A stretch of 64,000 bases of DNA from Xanthomonas hyacinthi (lineage in GTDB: Bacteria > Pseudomonadota > Gammaproteobacteria > Xanthomonadales > Xanthomonadaceae). Of this stretch, positions 57,101-64,000 are shown piece by piece (positions within the stretch are counted from its first letter, which is position 1; every line of letters starts with the position of its first letter). Position numbers and translations under genes: made by a program. The DNA is taken from contig NZ_CP043476.1 in assembly GCF_009769165.1 (NCBI RefSeq), forward strand, positions 3,417,001-3,481,000. The letters are read 5' to 3'. The notes beneath the pieces are model-generated. The model worked only from the letters and a program-made list of their open reading frames with translations, made no database searches and was not told the DNA's origin.

Positions 57101-58079
57101 CTACGACCAGGTCAGCCAGCTGGCCGGCCGCGGCGTGGGCATGGACGTGGTGCGCAACGAAGTGCGCCAGCTCGGCGGCTCGGTGGACATCCACTCGGTA
57201 TGGGGCCAGGGCGTGACCTTCACCCTGCGCCTGCCGCAGACCCTGGCGGTGACCCAGGCGGTGTTCGTGCAGATCGGCGAGACCACCTTCGCCGTGCCGG
57301 TGGCCTCGGTCAGCGGCATCGGCCGCATCAGCCGCGAGCGTTTCGAAGCGGCCGACGGCGGCTACCACTACAGCGGCGAGGAATTCGCCCTGCACGACCT
57401 CGGCTCGCTGGTCGGCCAGGCGCCGGCGCGGGCCGAAGGGCAGATGCAGGTGCCGCTGCTGCTGGTGCGCGCCGGCGACCTGCGCGCCGCGGTGGCGATC
57501 GACCAGGTGCTCGGCAACCGCGAAATCGTGGTCAAGCCGGTCGGCCTGCAGATCGCCTCGGTGCCCGGCATCTACGGCGCCACCATCACCGGCGATGGCC
57601 GCGTGGTGGTGATCCTGGACGTCGCCCCGCTGGTGCGCCGCTACCTGGCGCAGCCGGCGCGGCCGGTGGTGGAAGCGGCGCCGACCGAACAGCGGCGCGT
57701 GCCGCTGGTGATGGTGGTCGACGATTCGCTGACCATGCGCAAGGTTACCGGCCGCGTGCTGGAACGCCACAACTTCGACGTGATCGCCGCCCGTGACGGC
57801 ATCGAGGCGCTGGAGCGCCTCGAAGAGCGCGTTCCCGACCTGATGCTGCTGGATATCGAGATGCCGCGCATGGATGGCTACGAACTGGCGACCGCGATGC
57901 GCGCCGACCCCCGCTACACATCAGTGCCGATCGTGATGATCACCTCGCGCAGCGGCGACAAGCACCGCCAGCGCGCCTTCGAGATCGGCGTGCAGCGCTA
58001 CCTGGGCAAGCCTTACCAAGAGTTGGATCTGATGCGCAACGTGTACGACCTGCTGGGGGTCGCCCGTGTTCGTGAATGA
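51180..58079 (+). CDS. chpA: ChpA/PilL hybrid chemotaxis histidine kinase
   Basis: From the ATG at 51180 this is 2299 residues. The N-terminal FimL-like region has an Hpt-like site at H52 (YLHQVQGTLRM). Hpt domains centre on H873 (HTLKGSGRLVGA), H1017 (HTMSGAFAM) and H1547 (HTLKGGARMAGV), joined by long Ala/Asp/Glu-rich linkers. Then come the dimerisation helices, the ATPase (H1888 in HMLRNSVAHGLE, DDGAGL, GRGVGMDVVRNEV), a CheW-like domain, and a C-terminal receiver with Asp2225 (MLLDIEMPRMDG). It phosphorylates PilG and PilH to control type IV pili. The linker at about residues 1300-1490 is remarkably rich in His, Asp and Ala. Confidence 0.95.
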   Translation: MSALRDAMSHAALGWVKPELDETLRQVRGEIEYFVEDPADTSRMRFCAGYLHQVQGTLRMVELYAPAMVAEELELLAIAVQNGQVPDRDEACATLMRGTVLLPDYLERLQDGHRDIPIVLLPLLNEIRASRGEPGLSEGALFALSPDASAATEAELDHARGSLSGRNRELLDTVGTAIKEELLRVKDALDLHLRTGGDVAALQTQVDELGSVADTLGVMGLGVARGVVVQQRDALRSIVQGERQADEGLLLDIAGALLYVDASLDDQVAYLGASAGIHDDASAAEARRTVEVLAHEAIANFAAAREHFVAFIETNWEHERLSEVPRLLGEVAGALRMLELPQPADYLEGVRRYVATELIGKRRVPSGRQLDTLADAMASLEYYLEALRERRPGREEILDITRSSLETLRYWPLPSAAPAPQGVVPQVADALLLAPVAERGAVAADDIADVPSAVSAPPPVPSWDLAPVADAPIATSMPPPLPGELPQAPQWTLQEDTEVAGNTESAETAENIDVAADAAPSAASVNAVDDENASAVAPAPISFDPVAAEQEEWSAAAEPLQIRTDTLTLEGDALRWESPDASRDQAFAHAEAAPAATDDAASTGYGFDPVAAESAELESAAEHDDPAFVIVDAPAAAPSDNAHDDVLVIELEDAPAFAETASDEVHSIVWNETPATLADDDSGLAAEHNTPTIDLSSSDTVFVTEADSGAAPPAHAGQAEHAGADAGAEQSPFVDLTWPEPIPEPEAPAPGVHKASIQPIELDVASAAFLAELDAAAAQFDVAAAPAAADPATDTSDGYAAAASDAVEEAEAPAPAAIDGGFVDDGGEIDADIREVFLEEFDEELVNLGNLLPAWRAAPNQQESLRPIRRVFHTLKGSGRLVGARVLGEFSWKIEGMLNRVLDGTRAASPAVVTMVELAYEVLPQLNAALRGHGVIHADLDAIQMVADRIAAGEDAYYFAAAPAPAAAAPRAGTPASVDSVLREILEAEVGTHLETVRDWLQHAPQPATEALLRAVHTMSGAFAMTDVPEITEVTGPAESYVKRLLAAAVAPGADGVRALADAAHAIAATIEELQAPSPVIPPFTELAQRLQALVATLPEVQWPSVVHDEDDEDAPQSHADAGLDAQLLQAVELTSADDLSAYLGDARHLEAAGTDAERAAAAPVAESADAEASVAPAVDAPSAFDAAHSHAPSEEAADDMGSSAAAFDAHERDSAASDVAHDADGAAEQASAVAAAPADSEPVAIDADEQALLAQDGKLDELTVDAPLAEERVPADSDLPPPVEATVETQEQDVAADDGATHDETHHGERQEDPQQGAHDQAGHIEGEPVEGAHDQSEHDQERDPHGYAFNAEPVQPSTHWRGSEPVSANDDAEPLPAADDAAAHAEDSVHAAPEFADADADAAHAATTEAEQADPADATAHAATHEDAAGSDPAPVEAPYVDAAYADQTHPADLAAAAADDAAHAGDAAHAAEMDAEPAPADTAADDLAAVDLGPLDFADLDRELVDIFVEEGKDLLDHCDRLIAELRAAPQDRDALAGLQRDLHTLKGGARMAGVNPIGDLGHGIESLLEAVAANRTELDRGDVQLLERGFDRLHQLLTLTGNHRAVAMPVDLIGRFHARTHGRSLPLDAGVDIGVAVDAAAGAHAHAHADADVAAMIQAAVDPASVPAPAPAPLSAPLPVDGTLDEESIARPMQEQVRVRADLLDRLVNHAGEVAIYRSRLEQQLGAFRGAMSELDRTNARLRDQLRRLDLETEAQIVARYQREQDQTEQSFDPLELDRFSTLQQLSRALNESAADLGGLQGVLDDLARQYDGLLQQQSRVSSELQDGLMRARMVPFDGLVPRLRRVVRQAASETGKQVHLTLEGTHGELDRNVLDRMIAPLEHMLRNSVAHGLETPEQRRAAGKAEEGSIAIRLRREGSEIVLEVADDGAGLNRDAIRHRAEQRGLIAIGAALSDEELDSLIFAPGFSTYDQVSQLAGRGVGMDVVRNEVRQLGGSVDIHSVWGQGVTFTLRLPQTLAVTQAVFVQIGETTFAVPVASVSGIGRISRERFEAADGGYHYSGEEFALHDLGSLVGQAPARAEGQMQVPLLLVRAGDLRAAVAIDQVLGNREIVVKPVGLQIASVPGIYGATITGDGRVVVILDVAPLVRRYLAQPARPVVEAAPTEQRRVPLVMVVDDSLTMRKVTGRVLERHNFDVIAARDGIEALERLEERVPDLMLLDIEMPRMDGYELATAMRADPRYTSVPIVMITSRSGDKHRQRAFEIGVQRYLGKPYQELDLMRNVYDLLGVARVRE

Positions 58080-59424
58080 CGGCGCCGCCGGCGGCACTCC
58101 GGTCGCGCTGCTGGCGCGTCCCGGCCAGGCGCGCGAGCGCCTGCGCGAGGCGCTGCACCAGGTCGGCGCGGCGATCGTGCTCGAGGACGACCCCGGCGCG
58201 ATCGATGCGCAGACCCTGGCCGACGCCGCGCCCGACGCGGTGCTGATCGCGCTGGAACCGGCGATCGAGGACGCGCTGGAGCGGCTGGATGCGGCGCTGG
58301 ACTTGCCCGGCGTCACCGTGATCTTCGAAGAGGCCGAACTGGCCGCGCGCCGCGAGGGCTGGGAAGCGCAGCGCTGGGCGCGGCACCTGGCGGCCAAGCT
58401 GCAAGGCCACCAGGACGTGCTGCCGCCGGGGCGCGAAACCGACACCGGCCTGCAGCCCGAACCGGGCCTGCCGGCGACCCCGGCGCAACTGCACGAAGGC
58501 GCGCCGATCGGCTTCCATGTCGAGGAAGCGGCCAGCTTCGCCACCACCGTGCCCGGCGACAGTTTCTATGCCTGGCAGCCGCCGGCCGATGCCGCGCCGG
58601 GCTTCGAGGACATGCAGTTCTCGCGCGACCAGATCGCCGCTGGCGATACAGTCGCGTCCGCAACCACGCAGGAAGCGGCGGCCCCGCTCGCGGCGGTGTC
58701 CGCCACCGCGCCGGTCAGCGCGCCGCCGCCGCTGCCGGCCAGCGCCTGGTCGCTGGTGGACGACGACGCGCCGCTGGTGGTGCAGGCGCGCGCGCCGCTG
58801 AGCCAGATGCAGATTTCCACCGAAGGCCTGTCGCTGGTCGCGCTGGACTCGGAGGTGGAGGCCGCCATCGATAACGCCGCCGCTGCAGTCACGGTCGCGC
58901 AGGGCGCGGTGCTGGTGATGGCCGGTATCGGCGGTCCCGATGCCATCCGTCGCCTGCTCGCCGCATTGCCGGCGGGCTTCCCGCAGCCGCTGCTGGTACA
59001 ACTGCGCCTGGACGGCGGCCGCTACGGCAACCTGGTCAAGCAGATCGCGCGCGTGTCCGCGCTGCCGGTGCTGCTGGCCGAAGCCGGCCAGGCGGTCGGC
59101 GTCGGCAACGTCTACATCCTGCCCGACGACGTCGGCGTGCGCAGCGGCGAAAAAGCCGGCCTGCGCTTCATTGCCCAGGCCGCCGGTGCCTCGGTGGTCG
59201 GCGGCTTGCCGGCTGCGCACAGCGCCGTGCTGCTGCTCAGCGGCAGCGACCCGCAACAGGTCGACGACGTGCTTGCGCTCGCCGCGCAAGGCGCCTGGGT
59301 CGCCGGCCAGACCGGCGACGGTTGCTACGACCCGGCCGCCGCGACGCAGCTGATCGGCCGCGGCCATCCCGGTGGCGACCCGGTGCAGCTGGCGCAGGCC
59401 CTGTCCGCGCGATGGGGCGGCTGA
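58066..59424 (+). CDS. chpB: CheB-like protein of the Pil-Chp operon, catalytic residues lost
   Basis: This 452-residue protein starts with GTG and overlaps chpA by 14 bp. The C-terminal third matches the CheB methylesterase fold: AGIGGPDAIRRLLAALP, GFPQPLLVQLRLDGG and SGEKAGLRF. The catalytic Ser of the usual AST-GGP motif is Gly287 here, and the catalytic His of VQHM is Leu313, so it should not demethylate receptors. The N-terminal part resembles a degenerate receiver without the Asp phosphorylation site, and the middle is Ala/Pro-rich linker. Position between chpA and chpC is that of chpB. It may act as a scaffold. Confidence 0.8.
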   Translation: MFVNDGAAGGTPVALLARPGQARERLREALHQVGAAIVLEDDPGAIDAQTLADAAPDAVLIALEPAIEDALERLDAALDLPGVTVIFEEAELAARREGWEAQRWARHLAAKLQGHQDVLPPGRETDTGLQPEPGLPATPAQLHEGAPIGFHVEEAASFATTVPGDSFYAWQPPADAAPGFEDMQFSRDQIAAGDTVASATTQEAAAPLAAVSATAPVSAPPPLPASAWSLVDDDAPLVVQARAPLSQMQISTEGLSLVALDSEVEAAIDNAAAAVTVAQGAVLVMAGIGGPDAIRRLLAALPAGFPQPLLVQLRLDGGRYGNLVKQIARVSALPVLLAEAGQAVGVGNVYILPDDVGVRSGEKAGLRFIAQAAGASVVGGLPAAHSAVLLLSGSDPQQVDDVLALAAQGAWVAGQTGDGCYDPAAATQLIGRGHPGGDPVQLAQALSARWGG

Positions 59425-59468
59425 GCCGCCGCCCGCGCGTTTTTCCCGGTTCCAGGACGACGTAATCC

Positions 59469-59933
59469 ATGAGCAGCTACGCCAGCAACGACGAAATCCG
59501 CGGTGTCCTGATCCAGGCCGGCAGCGAGCGGGCGCTGCTGCCCAACGCCACCGTCGCCGAAGTGATGTCGCGCGTGCCGGTCGAACCGCTGCCCGACGCC
59601 CCGCACTGGCTGCTCGGCCAGATCGCCTGGTACGGCTGGAAAGTCCCGCTGCTCTCGTTCGCCCGCCTGACCGGCCTGGGCAGCGAGACCGTCGCCTCCA
59701 ACAACAAGATCGTCGTGCTGAAGGCGCTGGGCGGCAACCCCGACCTGCCGTACTTCGCCCTGATCACCCAATCCTTCCCGCAACTGATCTCGGTCCCGCG
59801 CGATGGCTTGCTTGCCGACGCCTCCGAGGAAACGTTGCCTGCTGGCGTGCATATGCGTGTGCTGCTGGGTGAGCAGAGTGCGTTGTTGCCGGATATGGAG
59901 GCGATCGAGGGGATGATTGGGGAGCGGTTTTAG
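59469..59933 (+). CDS. chpC: CheW-like protein ChpC
   Basis: This 154-residue CheW-type protein contains ERALLPNATVAEVMSRVPVEP, then PHWLLGQIAWYGWKVPLLSF, the ligand-free adaptor fold. In other Pil-Chp systems ChpC links additional receptors to ChpA. It is the last gene of the operon, 44 bp after the CheB-like gene. Confidence 0.9.
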   Translation: MSSYASNDEIRGVLIQAGSERALLPNATVAEVMSRVPVEPLPDAPHWLLGQIAWYGWKVPLLSFARLTGLGSETVASNNKIVVLKALGGNPDLPYFALITQSFPQLISVPRDGLLADASEETLPAGVHMRVLLGEQSALLPDMEAIEGMIGERF

Positions 59934-60008
59934 GTAGTGGCTTAAATAGAGAGATCGTTGTAGCGCTGACGCATGTGTGAATTGACAAGGCTATGAAAGG
60001 GAGTTTGT

Positions 60009-63000
60009 ATGCCAAGGCTGTTTTTGGGTGTTTGTACGGCTGTGCTTGCTCTTGCTTCCACGTTTCTATGTGGGAATGCGGCCGCCGTCCAGTCCAGTCA
60101 GTATTGTTATGAGAGTGCTTGCTTTGCTTCCCTCCAGGAGGCTGAGGCCGAAATGCGGACTTATTTCGCCTATGGTAAGCAACTGATTCGTTCCAGGACT
60201 GAAGTCAACGATCAGAGCGCGACACCAATAGTGAGTCTTGTCTATGTGGCTCCTGATCAAGCGCCGACCCACTTCAATCCCCCAAGCTACTCTATTGGTG
60301 GGTGGGGTTATGAAGCTATCCCGGGATTCTGCAAGCAGGCAGAAGATCCCAATTTTCCTGGGCGTTGTGCGGATGAGGCGGAGATAGTCCATAACATGAT
60401 GACCTATTTCCAAGGAGTTTATCCGGATTGCACCTTCTCTAATATACGTGTTGAAGGGTCGTATGGTGAGCCGTTCGTATATAGTCGTGATTATTACGGT
60501 GCTGGTTATTTGGATTTCATGACGCCACAGGATAGGTGGCTTAAAAATGATACTTGGTGCCCAGGCTGGGGGCAGGACTATCCCGACCCATGGCAGTTTC
60601 AGCTGGTAAAGGTGCAGACTTATGATTGTCCTGTCGGGTTCTGGCCAATTTGGGGCTACAATCCGGCATATAATAACACTGGCAATCCGGATTATATCGC
60701 AATTTGGCCCTATCTTTGTACTGCCGGAAAACCTGAGCAGCGTATAGTCAAACGAGATGTGGGTGGTCCAAGTCAGACGCCTTCTTGTCCGGCTAATGAA
60801 AATCCGTGCTTCCCCGCAACAGCGGATAAAATGCGTAACGAGCCAGACCTTTGGTTCGCTGGAAAACCATTCTCTCGCTATTACCACTCGTTGCAAGAGA
60901 TTCAGCAGGGCGATGCTGTTGGAGTCGGTTGGGGGCACACATTTTTGGAGAGGGTGAGTGGCCTTACCAGGCCATCCATCACGACAGAGGACGGGGTTTA
61001 TCAATTTTTTATTCAGACCGGCTATCACATTTATCGAGGGGCTCAGAACAGCGAAGATCTATTGGTTGTTCTGGATGATGGGTCTTATCTTCTAACCAAA
61101 GCCAATGGCGAAAAGCGATTTTACTCAACAGATGGAAGCTTGCTCAGCATTGTTTCGGAAAAAGGTGCCGCTTACGATGTGGCGCTGACATACCAGCGCG
61201 GCCAACTGGTTCTGGCGACGGATGGCTTGGGCCGTACACTAAGTTTTAGCTATGCCAATGGCGTTTTGAAGCGCGTAAGCCAAAGCGATGGTGGCTATGT
61301 TGATTACGACTATGATTCGGAAAGGAATCTGGTCGCTGCCAACTATGCTGATGGATCGGTTCGTTCCTATTATTACAACGAGGAAGAATCTAGCCCAGCT
61401 AATATCCGTCATCTGCTGACAGGTATTGCGGATGGTGCTGAGCGCTATGCGACATTTTCTTATGATTCCCGTGGCTTTGTTGAAGGTAGTGCGCTGCACG
61501 CTGCTGGCACCAAGGTTGCAGAGACAAGAATTAGCTATGTCGATGGCGAAAGTGCGCTAGTCACTACGCCGTTAGGAGAGTCCCTTTCGTATGCGTTATC
61601 CAATGGCGCTTTCAAACAGGTTACCGGTATTTCCGGCAGCGCGGGCACAAAAGTAGATGGCTACGACCAGAATGGAAGACTCACTTCTTCAATTGATAGA
61701 CGGGGGGTGAGTGCAAGTCATAGCTACTCCGATGCAGTCGCTTCTGCTTCCGATGCCGTCAGGGTTTCAACGGTGGCTGTTCAAACTTTGCAGGAACGTT
61801 CTACCGAGACTGCACGCGACGATAAAAATCATGTTGTAGAAAAGAAGGTCAGTACCTCGCAAGGTGTCGTTTCGTTGGAAAAGTTTGCATATAATTCTGC
61901 GGGATTGCTTTCTTTTTATTGTGAATACGCTCCGGGCGAGTCTTCGGCACTTTCATATCAATGTGGATCCCAAGCTTCTGCGCCAGTGGGTGTGCGGCAG
62001 ACTAGCTACGCATACTGCGCAGAATCGGATGTTGCAAATACGACAGATGCATGCCCTCTTGTTGGGCTCATGAAAAGCATTGATGGGCCGTCTGTAACCT
62101 CTTCTGATGTAGCTTTCTACAGCTATTACCCATCCGACGATACGACCTGCGCTACTACACCTGCAACGTGCCCCCAACGCAAAGGCGACCTCTGGAAATT
62201 CACCAACGCCCTGGGCCAGGTGACCGAGTACCTATCCTATGACGGCGCCGGCCGCATGCTGTCGATGAAGGACGCCAACGGCACCATCACCGACTTCACC
62301 TACCACCCCCGGGGCTGGCTGACCGCCAGCAAGGTGCGCGGCACTGACGACACCGGCGAGAGCGACGACCGCATCACCCTGATCGACTACTGGCCGACCG
62401 GCCTGGTCAAGCAGGTGACCCAGCCGGACGGCGCCTTCACCGCCTTCACCTACGACACGGCGCACCGCCTGACCGATATCGCCGACAACGCCGGCAACAC
62501 GCTGCATTACACGCTGGACAACGCCGGCAACCGGGTCAAGGAAGACACCAAGGACGCGTCAGGCACACTTAAGCGCACGCTGTCGCGGGTCTACAACCAG
62601 CTCGGCCAGTTGGCGACGCAGGCTACCGCCAGCGGCGACCCGACCGACTTCGGCTATGACGCCAACGGCAACACCAAGACCGTCACCGATGCGCTTAGTC
62701 ACGTAACCCAGAACGACTACGACCCGCTCAATCGCCTCGCCCGCACGTTGCAGGACGTGGGCGGCATCGCCGCGGAGACGAAGTTCGGCTACGACGCGCT
62801 GGACAACCTGACCAAAGTCACCGACCCGAAGGGCCTGGACACCACCTACGCCTACAACGGTCTGGGCGACATGACCAAGCTCACCAGCCCTGACACCGGC
62901 GTCACCACGTACACCTACGACAGCGCCGGCAACCGTGCCACGCAGACCGATGCGCGCAACATCAAGACCACCTACAGCTACGACGCGCTGAACCGGCTGA

Positions 63001-64000
63001 CCAAGGTCACCTATCCGACCAGCAGCCACAACGTCACCTACACCTACGACGTCAGCCAGACCACATGCGCCAGCGGCGAGACCTACGCCATCGGCCGCCT
63101 GTCCCGGATGCAGGACAGCAGCGGCACCACCGACTACTGCTACGACCGCTTCGGCGACCTGGTGCGCAAGGTGCAGACCACCAACGGCAAGGTGTTCGTG
63201 CTGCGCTACGCCTACACCAAGGCCGGCCAGCTGAGCCGGCTGACCTATCCCGACGGCGCGGCGGTGGATTACGTGCGCAACGCCCAAGGCCAGACCACGG
63301 AAGTGGGCGTGACCCCGGCCGGCGGCACCCGGCAGGTGCTGCTGGGCAACGCCACCTACTACCCGTTCGGCCCGGTGGCGAGCTGGTCCTACGGCAACGG
63401 CCGCCCGATGCAGCGCGTGCTGGATCAGGACTACCGCCCGCTGGCAGTCAGCGACACCCGCAGCGACGGCCTGAGCACCGGCTTCGCGTTCGACCCGGCC
63501 GGCAACCTCAGCGCCCTGACCGCCGCCGGCAACACCGCCCCGGTGGTCAGCCTGGACTACGACGCCCTGGGCCGATTAACCGCATTCAAGGACGGCCCGA
63601 CCGGCACGGTGATCGACGGCTACAGCTACGACGCCACCGGCAACCGGCTCAGCGCCAAGGTCAATACCAGCACGCAGAGCTACACCTATCCGACCACCAA
63701 GCATCGCCTGAGCGCGGTAGCCGGCACCGCGCGCACCTACGACGCGATCGGCAACACCCTCTCCATTGGCGGCACCGCGCAGGAGTTCGCCTACGACGCC
63801 ACGGGCCGGATGAGCCAGGCCAAGCGCGCCGGCACGGTGGTCATGAAATATGGCTACAACGGCCGCGGCGAGCAGGTGCGTCGGGTGGACAAGACCAACA
63901 CCTACACGCTGTACGACGAGAGCGGACACTGGCTTGGCAACTACGACGCCAACGGCGCGTCGCTGCAGCAAGCGATCTGGCTGGACGACCTGCCGGTCGG
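60009..64000 (+). CDS. secreted RHS/YD-repeat protein, partial at the right edge
   Basis: From the ATG at 60009 (AAAGGGAG about five bases upstream) the frame stays open for 1330 codons to the window end. A signal peptide (MPRLFLGVCTAVLALASTF) is followed by a Cys/Trp/Tyr-rich N-terminal region. A DUF6531-like start is then visible (SCPANENPCFPATADK...AGKPFSRYYHSL...GVGWGHTF). Many YD repeats follow, such as YDGAGRML, YDANGNTKTV, YDALDNLTKV, YDSAGNRATQ and YDATGNRLSAK. These build the RHS cage. The variable toxin tip and any immunity gene lie beyond the window. DNA is AT-richer up to about 62,165 and GC-rich afterwards, suggesting a mosaic gene. Confidence 0.9.
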   Translation, partial: MPRLFLGVCTAVLALASTFLCGNAAAVQSSQYCYESACFASLQEAEAEMRTYFAYGKQLIRSRTEVNDQSATPIVSLVYVAPDQAPTHFNPPSYSIGGWGYEAIPGFCKQAEDPNFPGRCADEAEIVHNMMTYFQGVYPDCTFSNIRVEGSYGEPFVYSRDYYGAGYLDFMTPQDRWLKNDTWCPGWGQDYPDPWQFQLVKVQTYDCPVGFWPIWGYNPAYNNTGNPDYIAIWPYLCTAGKPEQRIVKRDVGGPSQTPSCPANENPCFPATADKMRNEPDLWFAGKPFSRYYHSLQEIQQGDAVGVGWGHTFLERVSGLTRPSITTEDGVYQFFIQTGYHIYRGAQNSEDLLVVLDDGSYLLTKANGEKRFYSTDGSLLSIVSEKGAAYDVALTYQRGQLVLATDGLGRTLSFSYANGVLKRVSQSDGGYVDYDYDSERNLVAANYADGSVRSYYYNEEESSPANIRHLLTGIADGAERYATFSYDSRGFVEGSALHAAGTKVAETRISYVDGESALVTTPLGESLSYALSNGAFKQVTGISGSAGTKVDGYDQNGRLTSSIDRRGVSASHSYSDAVASASDAVRVSTVAVQTLQERSTETARDDKNHVVEKKVSTSQGVVSLEKFAYNSAGLLSFYCEYAPGESSALSYQCGSQASAPVGVRQTSYAYCAESDVANTTDACPLVGLMKSIDGPSVTSSDVAFYSYYPSDDTTCATTPATCPQRKGDLWKFTNALGQVTEYLSYDGAGRMLSMKDANGTITDFTYHPRGWLTASKVRGTDDTGESDDRITLIDYWPTGLVKQVTQPDGAFTAFTYDTAHRLTDIADNAGNTLHYTLDNAGNRVKEDTKDASGTLKRTLSRVYNQLGQLATQATASGDPTDFGYDANGNTKTVTDALSHVTQNDYDPLNRLARTLQDVGGIAAETKFGYDALDNLTKVTDPKGLDTTYAYNGLGDMTKLTSPDTGVTTYTYDSAGNRATQTDARNIKTTYSYDALNRLTKVTYPTSSHNVTYTYDVSQTTCASGETYAIGRLSRMQDSSGTTDYCYDRFGDLVRKVQTTNGKVFVLRYAYTKAGQLSRLTYPDGAAVDYVRNAQGQTTEVGVTPAGGTRQVLLGNATYYPFGPVASWSYGNGRPMQRVLDQDYRPLAVSDTRSDGLSTGFAFDPAGNLSALTAAGNTAPVVSLDYDALGRLTAFKDGPTGTVIDGYSYDATGNRLSAKVNTSTQSYTYPTTKHRLSAVAGTARTYDAIGNTLSIGGTAQEFAYDATGRMSQAKRAGTVVMKYGYNGRGEQVRRVDKTNTYTLYDESGHWLGNYDANGASLQQAIWLDDLPV

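Noticed and set aside
52983..57770. A 1,595-codon open frame opposite chpA.
   Set aside because: The product is Arg/His/Gly/Val-rich with no recognisable domain, and the plus-strand frame carries all kinase motifs.

Overview
The window looks like a chromosomal segment of a Xanthomonas-like gammaproteobacterium (family Xanthomonadaceae). The core genes are very GC-rich. It carries a Pil-Chp chemotaxis operon (pilGHIJ, chpA and partners), a lysine/alanine-rich histone H1-like protein, two large TonB-dependent receptors, a gcvT-gcvH pair and REP-like palindromes of the kind common in this family. The genus is inferred from gene content and composition, not from a marker gene.

Region 1 (1 to about 14,550) is an AT-richer accessory island that reads as a ribosomally made, post-translationally modified peptide (RiPP) locus. 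At its centre is a 55-residue precursor with a Gly-Gly leader and a Pro/Lys/Val-rich core holding a single Trp. Around it are a radical SAM/SPASM enzyme, two different 2-oxoglutarate/Fe(II) oxygenases (one prolyl-4-hydroxylase-like, one running off the left edge), a protein that may be a degenerate HExxH-type peptide modifier, a glycosyltransferase, a C39-peptidase ABC exporter with an unusually small HlyD-like partner, and a complete second MacAB-like tripartite exporter. An IS3-family element sits between the two divergent halves of the locus. Two abutting IS5-family elements close its right end.

Region 2 (16.2-31.3 kb) returns to core-like DNA: a TonB-dependent receptor with a glycerophosphodiesterase, then a second MacAB-like exporter paralogous to the one in the island. 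After it come a VapBC toxin-antitoxin pair and a two-component system that is damaged in both genes (in-frame loss of the AAA+ Walker B region in the regulator, frameshift in the kinase). Penicillin-binding protein 1C and a decayed bacterioferritin gene follow.

Region 3 (31.3-47.4 kb) holds housekeeping and stress genes: peroxiredoxin, Hsp20, CbpA-like DnaJ protein, gcvT, gcvH, histone-like protein, DinG/YoaA-type helicase, tsaB, an Oar-like TonB receptor, a TonB-like protein and gshB. Mixed in are an IS1595 remnant, an ADP-ribosylglycohydrolase remnant, REP-type repeats, and a 144-bp tandem repeat array split by a second, nearly identical IS3 copy.

Region 4 (47.7-59.9 kb) is the Pil-Chp operon pilG-pilH-pilI-pilJ-chpA-(CheB-like)-chpC, which controls type IV pilus twitching. 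The CheB-like protein has lost its catalytic residues. The window ends inside a large secreted RHS/YD-repeat protein gene whose first half is AT-rich and second half GC-rich.
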